DNA of 64,000 nt from Lumnitzera littorea (GCA_024138015.1 JAMXBB010000002.1:6618263-6682262), one strand, 5' to 3'; counted from the stretch's first letter, positions 50,503 to 62,183 are shown. The notes: a model not told the origin generated them from the sequence alone. Numbers and translations are program-made.

Positions 50503-51050
50503 GACCCTAAAAGAAATGAGAAAACTTGGTTATGCCCTAATAAGCCAACTAACCAAGGTGAACAAAGCGCTCTTTGAATTAGTTAAGACCCTAAAAGAAT
50601 GAGAAAACTTGGTCATGCTTCAAGGAGTTGACTAACTAAGGGAGATGAAGCACTCCTTAAGCTGGCTAAAACCCTAAAAGAATGAGTAGACATGGTCATG
50701 CCCCAAGGAGCTGGCTAAGACCCTAAAAGAATGAGAAAACTTGGTTATACCCCAATAAGCTAACTAATCAAAGCGGGCGAAGTACTCTTTAAGCTAGTTA
50801 AAAACCTAAAAAAATAAGAAAACTTGGTTGTAACTCCAATGAGTTGACTAACTAAGGCGGGTGAAGCATTCCTCGAACTAACTAAGGCGGGTGAAGCATT
50901 CCTCGAACTAACTAAGACCCTAAAAGAATAAGAAAACTTGATTGTGCTCTAATGAGCTAACTAACTAAAGCGAGCAAAAATGCTCTTTGAGTTGGTTAAG
51001 ACCCTAAAAGAATGAGAAAACTTGGGTAAGTACCTTGTAGGCTGGCTAGA
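50503..51050. repeat. Seven-unit minisatellite, period about 84 bp
   Basis: Units begin with GACCCTAAAAGAATGAGAAA or close variants at 50503, 50587, 50670, 50719, 50802, 50916 and 51000. Regular spacing is 83-84 bp. The third unit is shortened to 49 bp and the fifth is lengthened by an internal 30-bp duplication (GGCGGGTGAAGCATTCCTCG twice). The array sits between the integrase remnant and the LTR of the Tat-like element, in its 3' untranslated region. Confidence 0.9.
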
Positions 51051-51765
51051 GATTCTGGCTAAAAGCTTGCCAAAAAATGAAAACACTGGTTATTATCCAT
51101 GTAAATACAGTCTAAATACAAATGCAAAGTTAAAAAATCAGTATGTTAACATCATGTAGAAGTATGTACATATTCTTGCCAATAGCAACCAAATTATCAA
51201 ACCTTTCCTTGAAAAGTCTTATCAAAAACTGACTAACTCATTCCTTGAAATGAATTCAATTTTTTAATCCCTTATTCCAACTAATTTCTGCTAACATTCT
51301 GCTGGTTTTTTAGAGAAGTTACGAAAATCAAACCGATATAGAATGCCTCCCATTATTTTTCGTTCAATTGACTAGTGACCTTTTTAGAACTTTTATGAAT
51401 TGAAACCCTTAGTTAATCTCTGCCATGAGGTGATTGTCTATTTAGATTTAGCCTCTCCTTGAAAATAAACAATAAAACTCCTGGTTGAGGGGGATCAATC
51501 CGCAATAAAGTATTTAAAAGATTTTTGTCAATTACCAATTTTTTGTATTTCACTTTTTAACTTCTCTCATGTTTTCAGTGTATGGGTTCAATGAATAGGG
51601 TAAGGGGGCTGAACCTTTTAGTAGAGTAAGAAGAGGGGGTGATGATTCCAACATTGATAACTGCCAAGGATACCAACTTTGCTTGTAGGAAATAAAAATT
51701 AGACTATAATAACATTTAAAGCGACTAGCATTTTCATGTTCTGAATAAAAATTTCCATTGAATTC
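51051..51765 (-). other. 3' non-coding region of the Tat-like element
   Basis: No further domain is recognisable after the integrase C-terminus. A short block around 51600-51690 (GATGATTCCAACATTGATAA and TGCCAAGGATACCAAC) precedes the minisatellite. It is treated as element internal sequence by position. Confidence 0.5.
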
Positions 51766-52535
51766 TTATAGGTAGTACAACTTTATGGTGTTAGCGTTGA
51801 TAGGGTCCCTTAATTCTAAACCATCCATTTGAGAAAAAATTAAGGCTCCTCTTGGCAATACTCGCTTCACAACGTAAGGGCCTCCATAATTGAGAGCAAA
51901 TTTTCCTTTAGAGTCTTGTGTATTAGGTAAAGCCTTTCTTAACACCATATTAACCTCTTTAAAGTTCCGAGGTCATACTCTTTTGTTGAAAGCTCGAGCT
52001 ATTCTTTGTTGGTAACATTGATTATGACATAGGGCTGTTAATCTTTTCTCATCAATCAAATTTAGTTACTTGATGCGCTCCTTTACCCAATCGATTTCGT
52101 CTAGTTAGGTTTTTGATAGTACTTTGAGAGACGGGATTTTAACTTCTACTGGTAAAACTGCTTCAGTAACATCTACTAAAGAGTAGGGTGTTGCCCCAAT
52201 CAACATTTTAATGGAAGTTTAATAGGCCATAAATACGAATGGCAACATTTCATGCCAATCCTTGTATGTAACAGCCATTTTTTCGATTATTCTTTTGAGG
52301 CATTTATTAGCTACTTCAACAGCTCCATTCATTTGGGGTTGATACGGTATAGAGTTTTTGTGAATGATCCTGAATTGTTGGCACAATTCTAACATAAGCT
52401 TATTGTTGAGTTAGTGCCATTATCGGTGATGATTGTTTCTAGAGCCCCGTATCGAGCCAAGATATCTCTCTTAATGAACTTAACTACGACTTCTTTAGTG
52501 ACGCTTGAGTAGGATGAGGCTTGATATCCAGCAAG
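51766..52535 (-). pseudogene. Tat-like gypsy integrase remnant
   Basis: Minus-strand translation in broken frames gives the integrase core: SVTKEVVVKFIKRDILARYG, then IITDNGTN (second catalytic Asp). The conserved Glu region follows as MNGAVEVANKCLKRIIEKM, and then DWHEMLPFVFMAY. The C-terminus RKALPNTQDSKGKFALNYGG then PYVVKRVLPRGAL stays open for 60 codons and matches the typical end of Tat/Athila-group gypsy polyproteins. Several stops and a frame change near 52400 make it dead. RT and RNase H are missing because the copy is cut at about 52535. Confidence 0.85.
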
Positions 52536-52634
52536 TGCACCTATCAATTTTAATATAGCGGATGTGAGTTCGAGTCGATCCCTCAGAGATTTCGAGTACT
52601 AATATTAACCTTAGCTCTATTATCTAACCGGAAA
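52536..52634. other. Junction segment of foreign origin
   Basis: About 100 bp separate the cut integrase from the LTR fragment. They contain GTGCACCTATCAATTTTAAT and GTTCGAGTCGATCCCTCAGA, phrases reminiscent of retroelement leader sequences (the 'cgatcccac/tag-g' type). It belongs to neither neighbour as far as I can see. Confidence 0.4.
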
Positions 52635-53425
52635 AAGATAGCACTGGATATCAATTTGGTCTTTTTCTCATTCTTAGTTGAACTAAGTAATAGGAAAAGA
52701 GGTCGTGGTGAAGATGAGGGCATTGGTTCGAAGGATAGTCTTAGGAGAAACATGACTCCATTGTACAAACTTGGGTTTAGTTATAAGCTGTTGCATAATA
52801 TGAAAACTCCTCAACTCGGATTAGAGCGGGTGAAATTACTCTGATTTCGCAATAGACCGGACTACATTATGTGATGACACTTGCTTGTTGCATTGCATAA
52901 AAATAATTGCTTGATAATCTTGTTTATATTTGTATACAATCATGAGTCTCCAATTCAACTTATTGAGTTGTAGTTACTCATACCGGTATAAATTTTTTTG
53001 TAGGTCCTGACTTCTAATTATTTTGACTAATATGCCGCCCTATAACTATCCAGAGGTTAATTTTCTTTTAAAGCCTAGGAGTATGAGGATCAATTTGCCT
53101 AATAGTTAATTTATATCTAGAGTCTCATTAGTATCTGTAAGACTAAAAGACTGGTATTTGATATGTAAACCAGCTGACTGTTATGTTATGATATAGAATC
53201 ACCTAAGAATTTTACACTCACGTACATATAATTATATATATTGACTTAAGGTTTTAATACTTACTGTAACTCTAGCTAAACTGTTAATTGAACTGTTTAC
53301 TTCAAAATGAGGAGCTATTGACATCTTATGTAGATTATATCTATGATAGGCATTGTGAGGCCAGTTACTATCATAGAATGTTTACATGGTGGGACTATTA
53401 CGACTCTGTGATTTCGGGGCGTAAC
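52635..53425 (+). mobile_element. LTR 3' fragment of the gypsy (Tekay/Del-like) family, copy 1
   Basis: It starts near AAAAGATAGCACTGGATA, which corresponds to AAAGATAGCGCTGGATAGC in the solo LTR on the other strand, and ends GGGGCGTAACA. It covers roughly the last quarter of the LTR. It contains no promoter. Confidence 0.8.
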
Positions 53426-54145
53426 AATTCGAAGAATAGTCTTTGGGGGGAATGGTGTCTCCATTACAAAAACCTAGGTTGGGTTATATGCTGTTGCATT
53501 AATGGAAACTCCTTAACTTAGATTAGAGCGGGTGAAATTACTCTGATTTCACAATGGACTAGACAACATTATGTGATGGCACTTGCTTATTGCATTGCAT
53601 ATAATTAATTGTTTGATAACCCTTGTTGTGTTTGTTATATATTTATAAGTTTCCAACTCAACTTACTGAGCTGTAGTTACTCATATCTATATAAATTTTT
53701 TTGCAGGTTTTGACTTTTGACTAATATGGCACGATACAACTATTCGGATGTTAGTTTCTTTCTGAAACTATGGGGTAGTGATGATCAACCCGTCGAATGA
53801 TCAAGTTTCTAAGGCCTTGTTAGTATCTCTAGGATCATGAACAGATATATGATATGTAAGTTAGCAGATTGTTGTAATATGTAGAATCTCTTAGGAATTC
53901 TACAACAATATGAATGTATATATATATATATATATATGTACACACGCGCGCACGCGCGCGTGTGTGACTTAAGGTTTTAGCTTTTATGTAAATTCTAGCT
54001 TAATTCTTAATTGAACCATTTACTTCAAAGTGAGAAGTCGTAGACACCTTGTGTAAATTATATTTATGATAGGGACTATGAGGTCAGATATTGTCATAGG
54101 TTGGTTTACACGATGGGACTGTTGCGATTCTATAACTTTAGGCGT
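53426..54145 (+). mobile_element. LTR 3' fragment of the same family, copy 2 in tandem
   Basis: It begins at ATTCGAAGAATAGTCTTTGG, directly after the end of copy 1. It repeats the same block (GGAAACTCCTTAACTTAGAT; TTACTGAGCTGTAGTTACTC; GGGACTGTTGCGATTCTATA) and stops at TTTAGGCGTA, just short of the canonical end. The two fragments are head-to-tail, suggesting unequal exchange or slippage within an LTR. Confidence 0.78.
53914..53966. repeat. Alternating purine-pyrimidine tract with GC-rich hairpin
   Basis: A (TA)n run is followed by TGTACACACGCGCGCACGCG and CGCGTGTGTG. Nearly all of about 50 bases alternate purine and pyrimidine, and 53941-53966 is close to self-complementary. It lies inside the second LTR fragment and has no counterpart in the other LTR copies. 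Confidence 0.9.
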
Positions 54146-54189
54146 ATCGAATGAAACGAAATATATTTTCAATATTGAAAAAATTCTTA

Positions 54190-54965
54190 AATATGAATGA
54201 TTTACCCACGTAACCACAACACGTTTCTGATAGTAATGATGTGCTGATTAGATAGTGGCGCGAATTATTGACATATGTTTCAAGGCAAAGATCCAACAAT
54301 TATCAAGGCTTTGACAATTATTAGTGCTTACGGTGTAATTATGTGTAAAGTGACAGTTGTCGTACGTTTTACCACTTAGTCTTCAACAGGTAGGAAAATT
54401 GAAAAGTTTCTACCTTTTAAATAGGATACGATTTGTCTTTCTAAACGAAAATTAAGAAACTTCCTACATCACTCGGCATTTGGGAAACAATTCTTCACTC
54501 AATCCCATAAAGAATATTAAAATATTTACTCCCTCAATCGAATCCTTGACCACGAGACTTGGGGGGCAAATGTTGATAGTTGAATTTCATTTGTTACATT
54601 CACTCGTCTACTCGATTAATAAGATGCCGAGTGATTCACCTCTCGGTAGAGGTCGACCAAGATGGTCATATCTGGTTTGAACTTAAGTGGCACGAACAGT
54701 TATTCCTTAGCATAGTTCCATTATATAATCACCTACTATTCCTACATTTCAAGAATGCACTTGATCATGAGGTTTCCATGTATCCTAATAATTATGTGAC
54801 TAACTGTTGTTTCAAATACTTAACATTCGCTTATAAATATAGATAAGAAGTATTGTAAGAACTATCTAACAACTTGCAACTACTCATCTAATCTTCTCTA
54901 AAATTCATTTACTGATTTAAGTATCGAAGTGATCGCACCAAACTGGTCTCGATACCATTTAGTTC
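54190..54965 (+). mobile_element. Probable LTR remnant (U3-R-U5 layout)
   Basis: The order is a GC-richer block (54470-54720), CTTATAAATATAG (TATA-like, about 54830), then a leader with TTCTCTAAAATTCATTTACT and GATTTAAGTATCGAAGTGAT. The final phrase resembles the 'ACTGACTTAAGCATCGGAGTG' leader common in plant gypsy LTRs. No internal region is attached. The open frames here (54480-54680, 54580-54846) are not recognisable proteins. Confidence 0.45.
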
Positions 54966-57005
54966 TTTATACTTTATAGGAAGGAAATCATCTGAAAACC
55001 ATCTAACAACAGTAGCAATATGATTTAGCAAATCATACCATTAAAGATTGAAAAGACTATAATGGTTTGCTTTGATTATGATGGTTAAAAAAGATAATTA
55101 GATGTAGAATGATAGGAACTATGAAAATGCATTGATATATTATATGTCCTTATTAAATTAGAATAAAAATATTGCTAATTATATTTATATTTATTTCACT
55201 TAATTTCAAACTTGTAATTTTTGATAGAATTTAAGCTCCATAAAAATATGAACCTTATTTTTTTAAAGAAAAGGATGAAAATTTAAATTTAATGTAAACA
55301 TGCCTCTTTTTAATTTTCAAGTTGAATCACAACAACAAAAATAGTTTTCAATTAAATTGTAATTAACCAATTCAATTATATAATTGGCTATATGATTCCT
55401 TCTCAAAAGCTTTAAAAAATAAGATATTAAATTACTTATATATGATTAAAAAAACATCATAATGAATTATTAAAAAATGAGAACTTTATAGTTTATATCT
55501 TTCTAATTCCTAAGAATGCAATGTTCAACATTCTAAAAATAATTGAAATTAAAATACAACATAACATGCAACCAGACTAAACTAAGGAAGTATTTTGTGG
55601 AAGCTTAAAGGTATATATAATCATTATCAGATTAATTTAGAGCATCATGTAAGGAATTGATGATGAAAAAAAAAAAAGAAAAATTATTTTCTTAATCGAT
55701 AAACATATAATAAAAGTATATTTCTTTAATATTCTCGACAAAGGAAAATGATTTCTTTACAAAAAGAAAACCAACCTTTTTCCCTTTCCTATGTCTTTTT
55801 GATATTTAAGATATTTACACATCAACTTAGTAGAAAGTGTTATAAAAACAATGTTAATTATTTTTTCCCCTCATTTCTATTCCTCATTGTGTTTTACATT
55901 GTCCTTGTTGAAAAACTGACCTGCAAAGTATAATTTGGTTAATGATTTAGATTAGAATTGAGAACAATAGAAAACATAGGTAAATCTGTTTGCTAAGAAT
56001 TCATATCATTAATTGCAAAGAATCCACCATCCTCATTTAACAATAAATTGCAAATTAAAATATTAACATAGAGTCATCTAACATGTGCAATAAAATATCA
56101 TTTAGAGGGGAAGATGAGAAACAAACAGATTACTAATTCACTTAACCTACCATACCCAGTAATATCAAACCAAAAGACAAAAACCTAAAATTTCCAAAGC
56201 AAAAAGATAAAAAAAAAAAGGGAAATTTCTAGAATTAAAGAGCCAAAAATATACCTACCGCATGCAGCATTTAATTCAAATGAGATCTTTGAGTTAAAAG
56301 AACTCCCACATGCAAAACAGATGATTCCCTCCATTCTATACTATAGTCAATGTTTTCTATCTGCAAATTCGAACAAAGTAAGTATCCGAAAAATTCAAGA
56401 GTGGAACATTACTCACGTATTTGGCAATAAAAAAGAACATGACTCGCGTAGAAAAGTGTACGGTGTTTTGTGAGTTGTGATTGGATTTTAATATGCCCAT
56501 TAAAAATAGAAGAACCTTTCTTTTGCATGTTTCCTGCAATCAAATTATAGAACATATCAAAATGAAGAATTACCTACTGATAAATCGAAAGATCGAATTT
56601 TTAGCAAGTCCAAGTGCTTAAAAAGAAAAAAAAAAAGAAGAAGCAAAAAGTTTAAGTTATTGAGTTTGGTAGGAGACTATTCGATTATGGGAATTGTTGG
56701 ATTATATGTCGAATAACAGAAGAAGAATTCCATGGAGACAAAATGAAAAGTAAAAAAAAGAGATAGACAAGGGCAAATACAATTGTTTTGTTGCAGGATA
56801 AAATTGCCACGTTGATGAAGATTTTTTAGGGATGAACATCAAAATAACTGTCAATATTATGAGACAATTGAATATCATGGATTTTTTGAAAGTGAAAATA
56901 GTTTTGAAAGTATAGAATAATGTGTTGAAAGTATGGTTTAAGAAGATGGAGTTGAATAATGAGTTATTCATTTAAATATAATAGATTTTCAAAATTTTAA
57001 TTATT
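54966..57005. other. Intergenic AT-rich sequence
   Basis: No gene seen. It holds poly-A runs (55668-55684, 56208-56220, 56626-56640) and short AT-rich open frames without domains. Confidence 0.6.
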
Positions 57006-57009
57006 TATT

Positions 57010-57165
57010 TAATTTTTTGCTTTTACCGGTAAACCCATTGGGATCCGCTTGTTGCAGGATCAAAGACCAATCATGCTCTTCGCTAAGTGCTACACCCACC
57101 ACCACGAAACTGATCCGGATCTTGAAATCGGTGTGGTGGGTCGGTGACGGACATGCCCATATATA
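57010..57165 (-). other. GC-rich island with a short open frame, possible stray exon
   Basis: A GC-rich island of about 150 bp sits in otherwise AT-rich DNA. One minus-strand frame stays open across it for about 50 codons. It reads SPTHHTDFKIRISFVVVGVA at its start and contains EEHDWSLILQQADPNGF. I do not recognise the protein, and the plus strand also has an open frame. It could be a displaced exon, a repeat-derived leader or chance. Confidence 0.2.
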
Positions 57166-58070
57166 TATATATATTTGAACAAATGAAGGAAAGCAAATTT
57201 GTGCTGTAAGCTTACAAAGTACAGTATACGGTGCCAGTTATCTGTCTCTCTCGGAATCCCTCCAGCAACACACTGTCAATTGCACTGCACGTGTTTTAAT
57301 TGCATCCCACGTGTTTTTAGTAAATTTCTTGCTTTAGGTAAGGAATTTACCCGCATTTACCAATTAATCTTATTTCACGTGAAGAAAACAGTTAATGTAG
57401 CGGAAACCAGCGTTTCACCTCAATTGTAAGTATAGCGACTTCGTATAGAATCATAGCCATAGATATGGTGCAAATACGTATATTCTAAAACACATTATCA
57501 TTATATAAAAAGTTATATATTCACACTAAAATATATATATTTGTACCATATTTTGATACGACTTCATATGTGACCATTTTACTAACAGATCGATGAATAG
57601 CATAAGAGCCTAAGAACCATAATGGTCGTGCTATTAGTCTGGCTCTTTAAGCTGTTAGCTAAGTTAATTGATTAAGTTTAAATTTTATGATAAAGTTAGA
57701 AGTATTAATAAAAATGGCCTATAAGATTGGATTTAAGAAAATAAAATAATTATGTATTATATTTGTAAGAAATAAGTATATTATCCATTTTTTATTGGAA
57801 ATACATGATCTGAGTTTCGATAATTAACAAGTTTTTAGAGATAATTATATGGAAGTTAAAAATTATAAAATAATATAAAATATTATTTATGAGTATGTGT
57901 TTATATTAAAATGTATTTTATGTGGATAAATATATATACTCCTAAACTAACTAAAAGCTCAATATAATATAATATTTACATAATTAAGAAAATAATAAAT
58001 AACTACATCCAAATAATATAGTGGTAGAGAATTGAAGAAAAGGAAACATGCGTAACAATCTTTTAAGCTA
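57166..58070. other. Intergenic sequence
   Basis: Contains an (AT)n run (57158-57174) and CACGTGTTTTA/CACGTGTTTTTAG repeated phrases around 57290-57320. No gene recognised. Confidence 0.55.
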
Positions 58071-59309
58071 TGTTGAGTTTGATTTTTGCCCAACTTTTAT
58101 TATTTTTCTTAACTTAATTAGTATTAAACCCTAACCTGTTCAATACTAATCATTAACCAAGAGTTTAAAAAAAAAAACTTGATTTTTTATTTTTGAAATT
58201 ATTTAGAGCTACCACTTAACTAAAATCGTGAAAAAATGTTAAGTTATAATTAATTAGGTGGATTGATTATAATATAGTTATTAGTCTTTTGATAAAACCA
58301 ATTTTTTAAAAACAGTTTTCAAAATCAAATTTTTGAGTCTGAGGGTTAACTTTTTTAAGCTTTTAACGAGTACCATTTTTAAATTTCTAAATTTAAATTT
58401 ATCTTCCTACAATACCCTTAAAAATAAAATCTATTCACATACAACTAAGCTCGTTTAATCGAATATATAAAAAGTATAATTTTATAAAAAAAGTGGAAAA
58501 ACAAATTTTTTCATATTTTAAGTCGCTCCATAGTTTTATATGAGTGCCTACATACCGTTATTCGGGATCAGACTTTCGTAGTTTATTTTGAAAAACTTTA
58601 ATGTGTTCATTTATTTCAATTTTGAGAGATGATTGAGTTTATAGCTCTTAATCATTTTGTTTTATTTTGAAAAAATTATAGGAGGAGTCTTAAATTAGTA
58701 TTTTTATTTTTGAAAATTTCTAAAATTTCCTAATTTTGAAAAAAGAATTGATTTTTTTATTTATTTGGAACATGGATTTTTCTCTATGATAAAACAAATT
58801 TTACTATTATTATTATATATTTTTTATTTTTTATATTTATTATTAATTTTTTTAAATTGAGGAAAAAAAAGAAGAAAATACAAGGAAAATAAAACATAAG
58901 CTCTCCTCTCTCTTTTTCTTCTTTTTTTTTGGTTTTTTTTTAGGTTTCTAATACAATAAGAAATAAATAAATAAATTTAAAATATTACAACTCAAAAACG
59001 AAAGAATAAGACTACGATAGCAACTAAATCGCGGGTCGAGTGCATGGGTGGTTGGGTCATAGTTGAAGAAGAAGTACAGCGACACACACACATTTGGGTG
59101 ATCTTTTAAGGCCGATTTAGTCTCTTATTCAAGTGAGCTTAAACTTGTTTTAGGTTTGATTCAAAAATAGGTAATGTAATTTACCATTAATTTGATGAAA
59201 TTGTGTAAAAAAAGAGGTAAAAAATGACTTGAAATTGAGCACATGAAGAGAGAAAGAGAGTTGAGAATCGAGGGAAGAAAAGAAAATTGAGGATGAAGGA
59301 GATAACGTC
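58071..59309 (-). mobile_element. Tat-like LTR fragment (minus orientation)
   Basis: The plus strand begins TGTTGAGTTTGATTTTTGCC (58071), equivalent to the 3' LTR end at 48529. It then follows the order of that LTR: CTACCACTTAACTAAAATCG, TAGTCTTTTGATAAAACCAA, and the GTGCCTACATACCGTTATTC block. Near 59180 is TTACCATTAATTTGATGAAA, matching TCACCATTAATTTGGTGAAA at 50320. It is shorter than the LTR at 48529-50491 because central sequence is missing. Confidence 0.7.
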
Positions 59310-60061
59310 TGTAGACACCCAATTTTTACCTTCTATAATCTTAATTTTTGTTTTTTTTAATAGGGTCCTAACTCTAAAAGAAAATATAATAAAAATTTTG
59401 AAAAATGATAAAAATACAAAAAATTAAAAAAAGGAAAAAATTATAATTTTTTTAGGAAAATAGTTTTTTAGGAAGTAAATTGTTTTAGGGTCAATCAATT
59501 TAATTTTAGCTTGATTCAAATAACTTTAAGGAATCATGTTGTTCAAGTATAATTTAATTGTACTAACTATTAAGGTAAAGACTAACGGTCTAACGGATAA
59601 GCATTTGAGTATGGGCATTGGATTAACTTGAAATCACAAGTTCCAATTTTACTAAACACAAATGTATTTTTTATTTTCTACCTTTCATTTTACGAAAATC
59701 GGTTAAGTGTATGAAATTCAAATCCATTTGATTTTTATTGAATCGGATTTGAATCAATTTAATCTAATTTGATTTTTATCGGATTAGATATGAATCGATA
59801 TAAAAAGATTCAAATCTATTTTAAATCTTTATTAAATTAGGATTAATATAATCTAAAAAATTTGTTTTTCTGAGTTATATAAATTAAAATGGCACGGTGC
59901 GAGATGGAGAGTTTAATTAGACACACACTAAAAAAAAAAACCATCCCCATCCTTTTCAACAGCCGTACTTCCTGTCACATTCGGCAGCAATTCGACAATT
60001 CTCCACTTTTGATCACGATCATCACTCCACTGTCGCCAATCAACACATTTGACTGCAGTAG

Positions 60062-60200
60062 AGAGCCATCCATCTGTCCAACTCAAACAAGCAACCATTT
60101 GCCAGGCTCAGATAATCGACCATCTATCAAACTTAAGAAAATGACCGTTTACCAGATTCAAACAGCCAGTCGTCCAGTAGGCTCGGGAAGGTAGCCATCT
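60062..60200 (+). repeat. Degenerate tandem repeat, period about 25 bp
   Basis: Consecutive units read CAACCATTTGCCAGGCTCAG, CGACCATCTATCAAACTTAA, GACCGTTTACCAGATTCAAA and CAGTCGTCCAGTAGGCTCGG, each with a few more bases. The shared skeleton is 'gaCCatctgcCAg-CTCAga'. At least five units are visible. Confidence 0.7.
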
Positions 60201-60466
60201 TTTATAATCAAAGCAAGCAGCCAGCTGAACATCAGGTTCAATTGATCATCCATCCATTAGACTTAGGCAGTTGAATCCTCAGCAACATCCACGACCAGTT
60301 CTGCCCCACTGTCGACTGAATCCTCTTCGTCAGCCGCGGTCATCGTCCGATCAATCTACAACAGAACACCCAAGCTACGTCTATAGTAGAACACGCAAAC
60401 ACACATCCATTCTCGTCCAAACCCCCCTACATCGTGACAGCCCGGAACATGCACGGCTGCATGAAT

Positions 60467-60602
60467 AGCAGCCCAATCACCGCGCTTCACAGCCGCATCC
60501 TGACGACAGTACACTGCTAGAAACAACCAGCAACTCTGTCACTTATGACCGTACGATTAGCAGCCCAATCCCTACGCTTCACAGCCGTAACCCAACGACT
60601 CA
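60467..60602 (+). repeat. Direct duplication with 92-bp period
   Basis: AGCAGCCCAATCACCGCGCT then TCACAGCCGC at 60467 recurs as AGCAGCCCAATCCCTACGCT then TCACAGCCGT at 60559. Confidence 0.75.
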
Positions 60603-62183
60603 ATCTAGTCCACAACGTCTAAACTTCAGCTCCAAGCCAATGTAAAGCCTGCAACATCTAGCCAATTGGAAATCAATAAAGCCATAGCTTCAAACAGCAG
60701 TCAATGCTCCATCGATGACCCAACATACAACAGCACTTGCATCTCGCCAAACTCCACGTTGCGTAACACAACTTCATCACGTCTACTCCATCATCTTCCT
60801 CGCTTTACAGCAGTAAACAACACATTGACCAAGCACTAACAATTGCACACCGATCAGCTTTCTCACATCTGTTGACCAAACATGCCACTTTTCATTCAAC
60901 TTCACATTGTTGCAGCGACACAATCCTTCGCGCCACATACTCACTGATCAGCGCAACATACTTCTACTTACACCTACAATCCACATTCGACCCAACATCC
61001 AGCCACTGCCCACCAACGGATCCAAAATTACAGTGACCAAACACAATCTCCAGCACCGTCCTCTTCATATCAGCAGTAGCAGCCGGCCTTCCACGCACAT
61101 GCCATTGTCTTCACTATGGTACGCTCTGACTACTGCAACAGCCACGTCCAAGCGTTGTTATCAGTCTACTATAACTGTGCGAACCGCTAATCACCAACAA
61201 AATCCGTATGATAGCGCTTTGCAGCAGCCATGCACGTTGGAAACAGTAGCTTCGCAATCAGGTTCAGTCCTTGTCCAAGATTATTTATTTATTTATTATT
61301 ACTATTATATCATATCATATTATTATTAGATCCTCAATTATTTAGCATAGTTTATGTATATAATAATTGAGAATATTACTTTTAATATTAGTTTTCTTTA
61401 TTATATAGATTAAGTATTGATTTAAGTAAATGTTTATTTAATAGTAGTAATATGGATATAAATATATATATATATATATTAGTTTGGAGATTGTTGCGAT
61501 TAGTTTTTTTGTCTTATTTAAGGATTCATCGTATAGAAAGTCATTTTTTCTTTAAATAAAAATAAAAAAAAACCTTTAAAAAAATAGGATTTTTAGAGAG
61601 TTTCTTTATAAAAATAGAAACACTTAAGAGTTAGAATCCTTTTATATTTTTTTAATAAACTAAATTAATTAAAACGTAAATTCATTCGGTTTTTAAAATT
61701 AAAATCAATTAACATGTTAAAGTTTTTGGAAAGAATTACGATTGTTTGATCTTGACTATCAAGTACGTAAGCACTTTCGAGACAACGATAAAATATGTAG
61801 AAAATTAAGCTCTTTTTTTTTGTTTTATTTTTTCTTAAAAAATATTAAAAAAGATAATTTGAAGAATAAATCTAATTTTGGAAAATAAATAGTGGTATCC
61901 ATCAGTGTTTAATAAGTTAGCTCTTGAATTTGGAATCTTCTGATTTTTATTAAATTAGAATAAAAGACCAATAGCCAAATTGCAGTCAATCCGTCCAATT
62001 GATCATGATTTCTCTTTTTTTCCGACTCTAGTGGCTGGTGACTCCAAAAGTTTTTAATAAAAAAATGGAATTTTCTAATTTTTTTAGTCGAGAATTAATA
62101 CTGAATGAGTTAAGATTTAGTATTAACTAGAAAGTAAGAAATCAAATTAGATCAAAGGAACAAAAAATTTAGGCTCGATAGCA

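Larger units (their letters stand above)
59938..61275 (+). other. C/A-rich, G-poor interior of the Tat-like LTR
   Basis: A block of about 1.3 kb whose plus strand is rich in C and A and poor in G, sharply different from the AT-rich DNA on both sides. Short open frames (59889-60194, 60271-60468, 60907-61329) are rich in Ser, Thr, Pro, His and Gln because of that composition and show no domain. It contains two local repeat systems: a degenerate unit of about 25 bp, and a 92-bp spaced duplication. Confidence 0.75.
59310..62183 (+). mobile_element. Tat-like LTR (plus orientation) with a C-rich insert-like interior
   Basis: It begins TGTAGACACCCAATTTTTAC and ends TTAGGCTCGATAGCA. The tail (61690-62183) mirrors the LTR at 48529 read in sense: AGAATTACGATTGTTTGATC, AAGTACGTAAGCACTTTCG, GGTGACTCCAAAAG, and TAGTCGAGAATTAATACTGA. 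It contains a TATA-like TTATATAAATT near 59876 and then an unusual C-rich, G-poor interior (59938-61275). Flanking 5-mers (ACGTC, TCTAT) do not match, so it is not a clean solo LTR. Confidence 0.65.

Noticed and set aside
50503..51050. CRISPR-like array
   Set aside because: Units are contiguous and diverged, without unique spacers, and sit in a plant retroelement.
59889..60194. Possible Ser/Thr/Pro-rich protein
   Set aside because: The open frame is explained by G-poor composition, which makes stops rare, and by tandem repeats inside an LTR; no domain or conserved start was seen.
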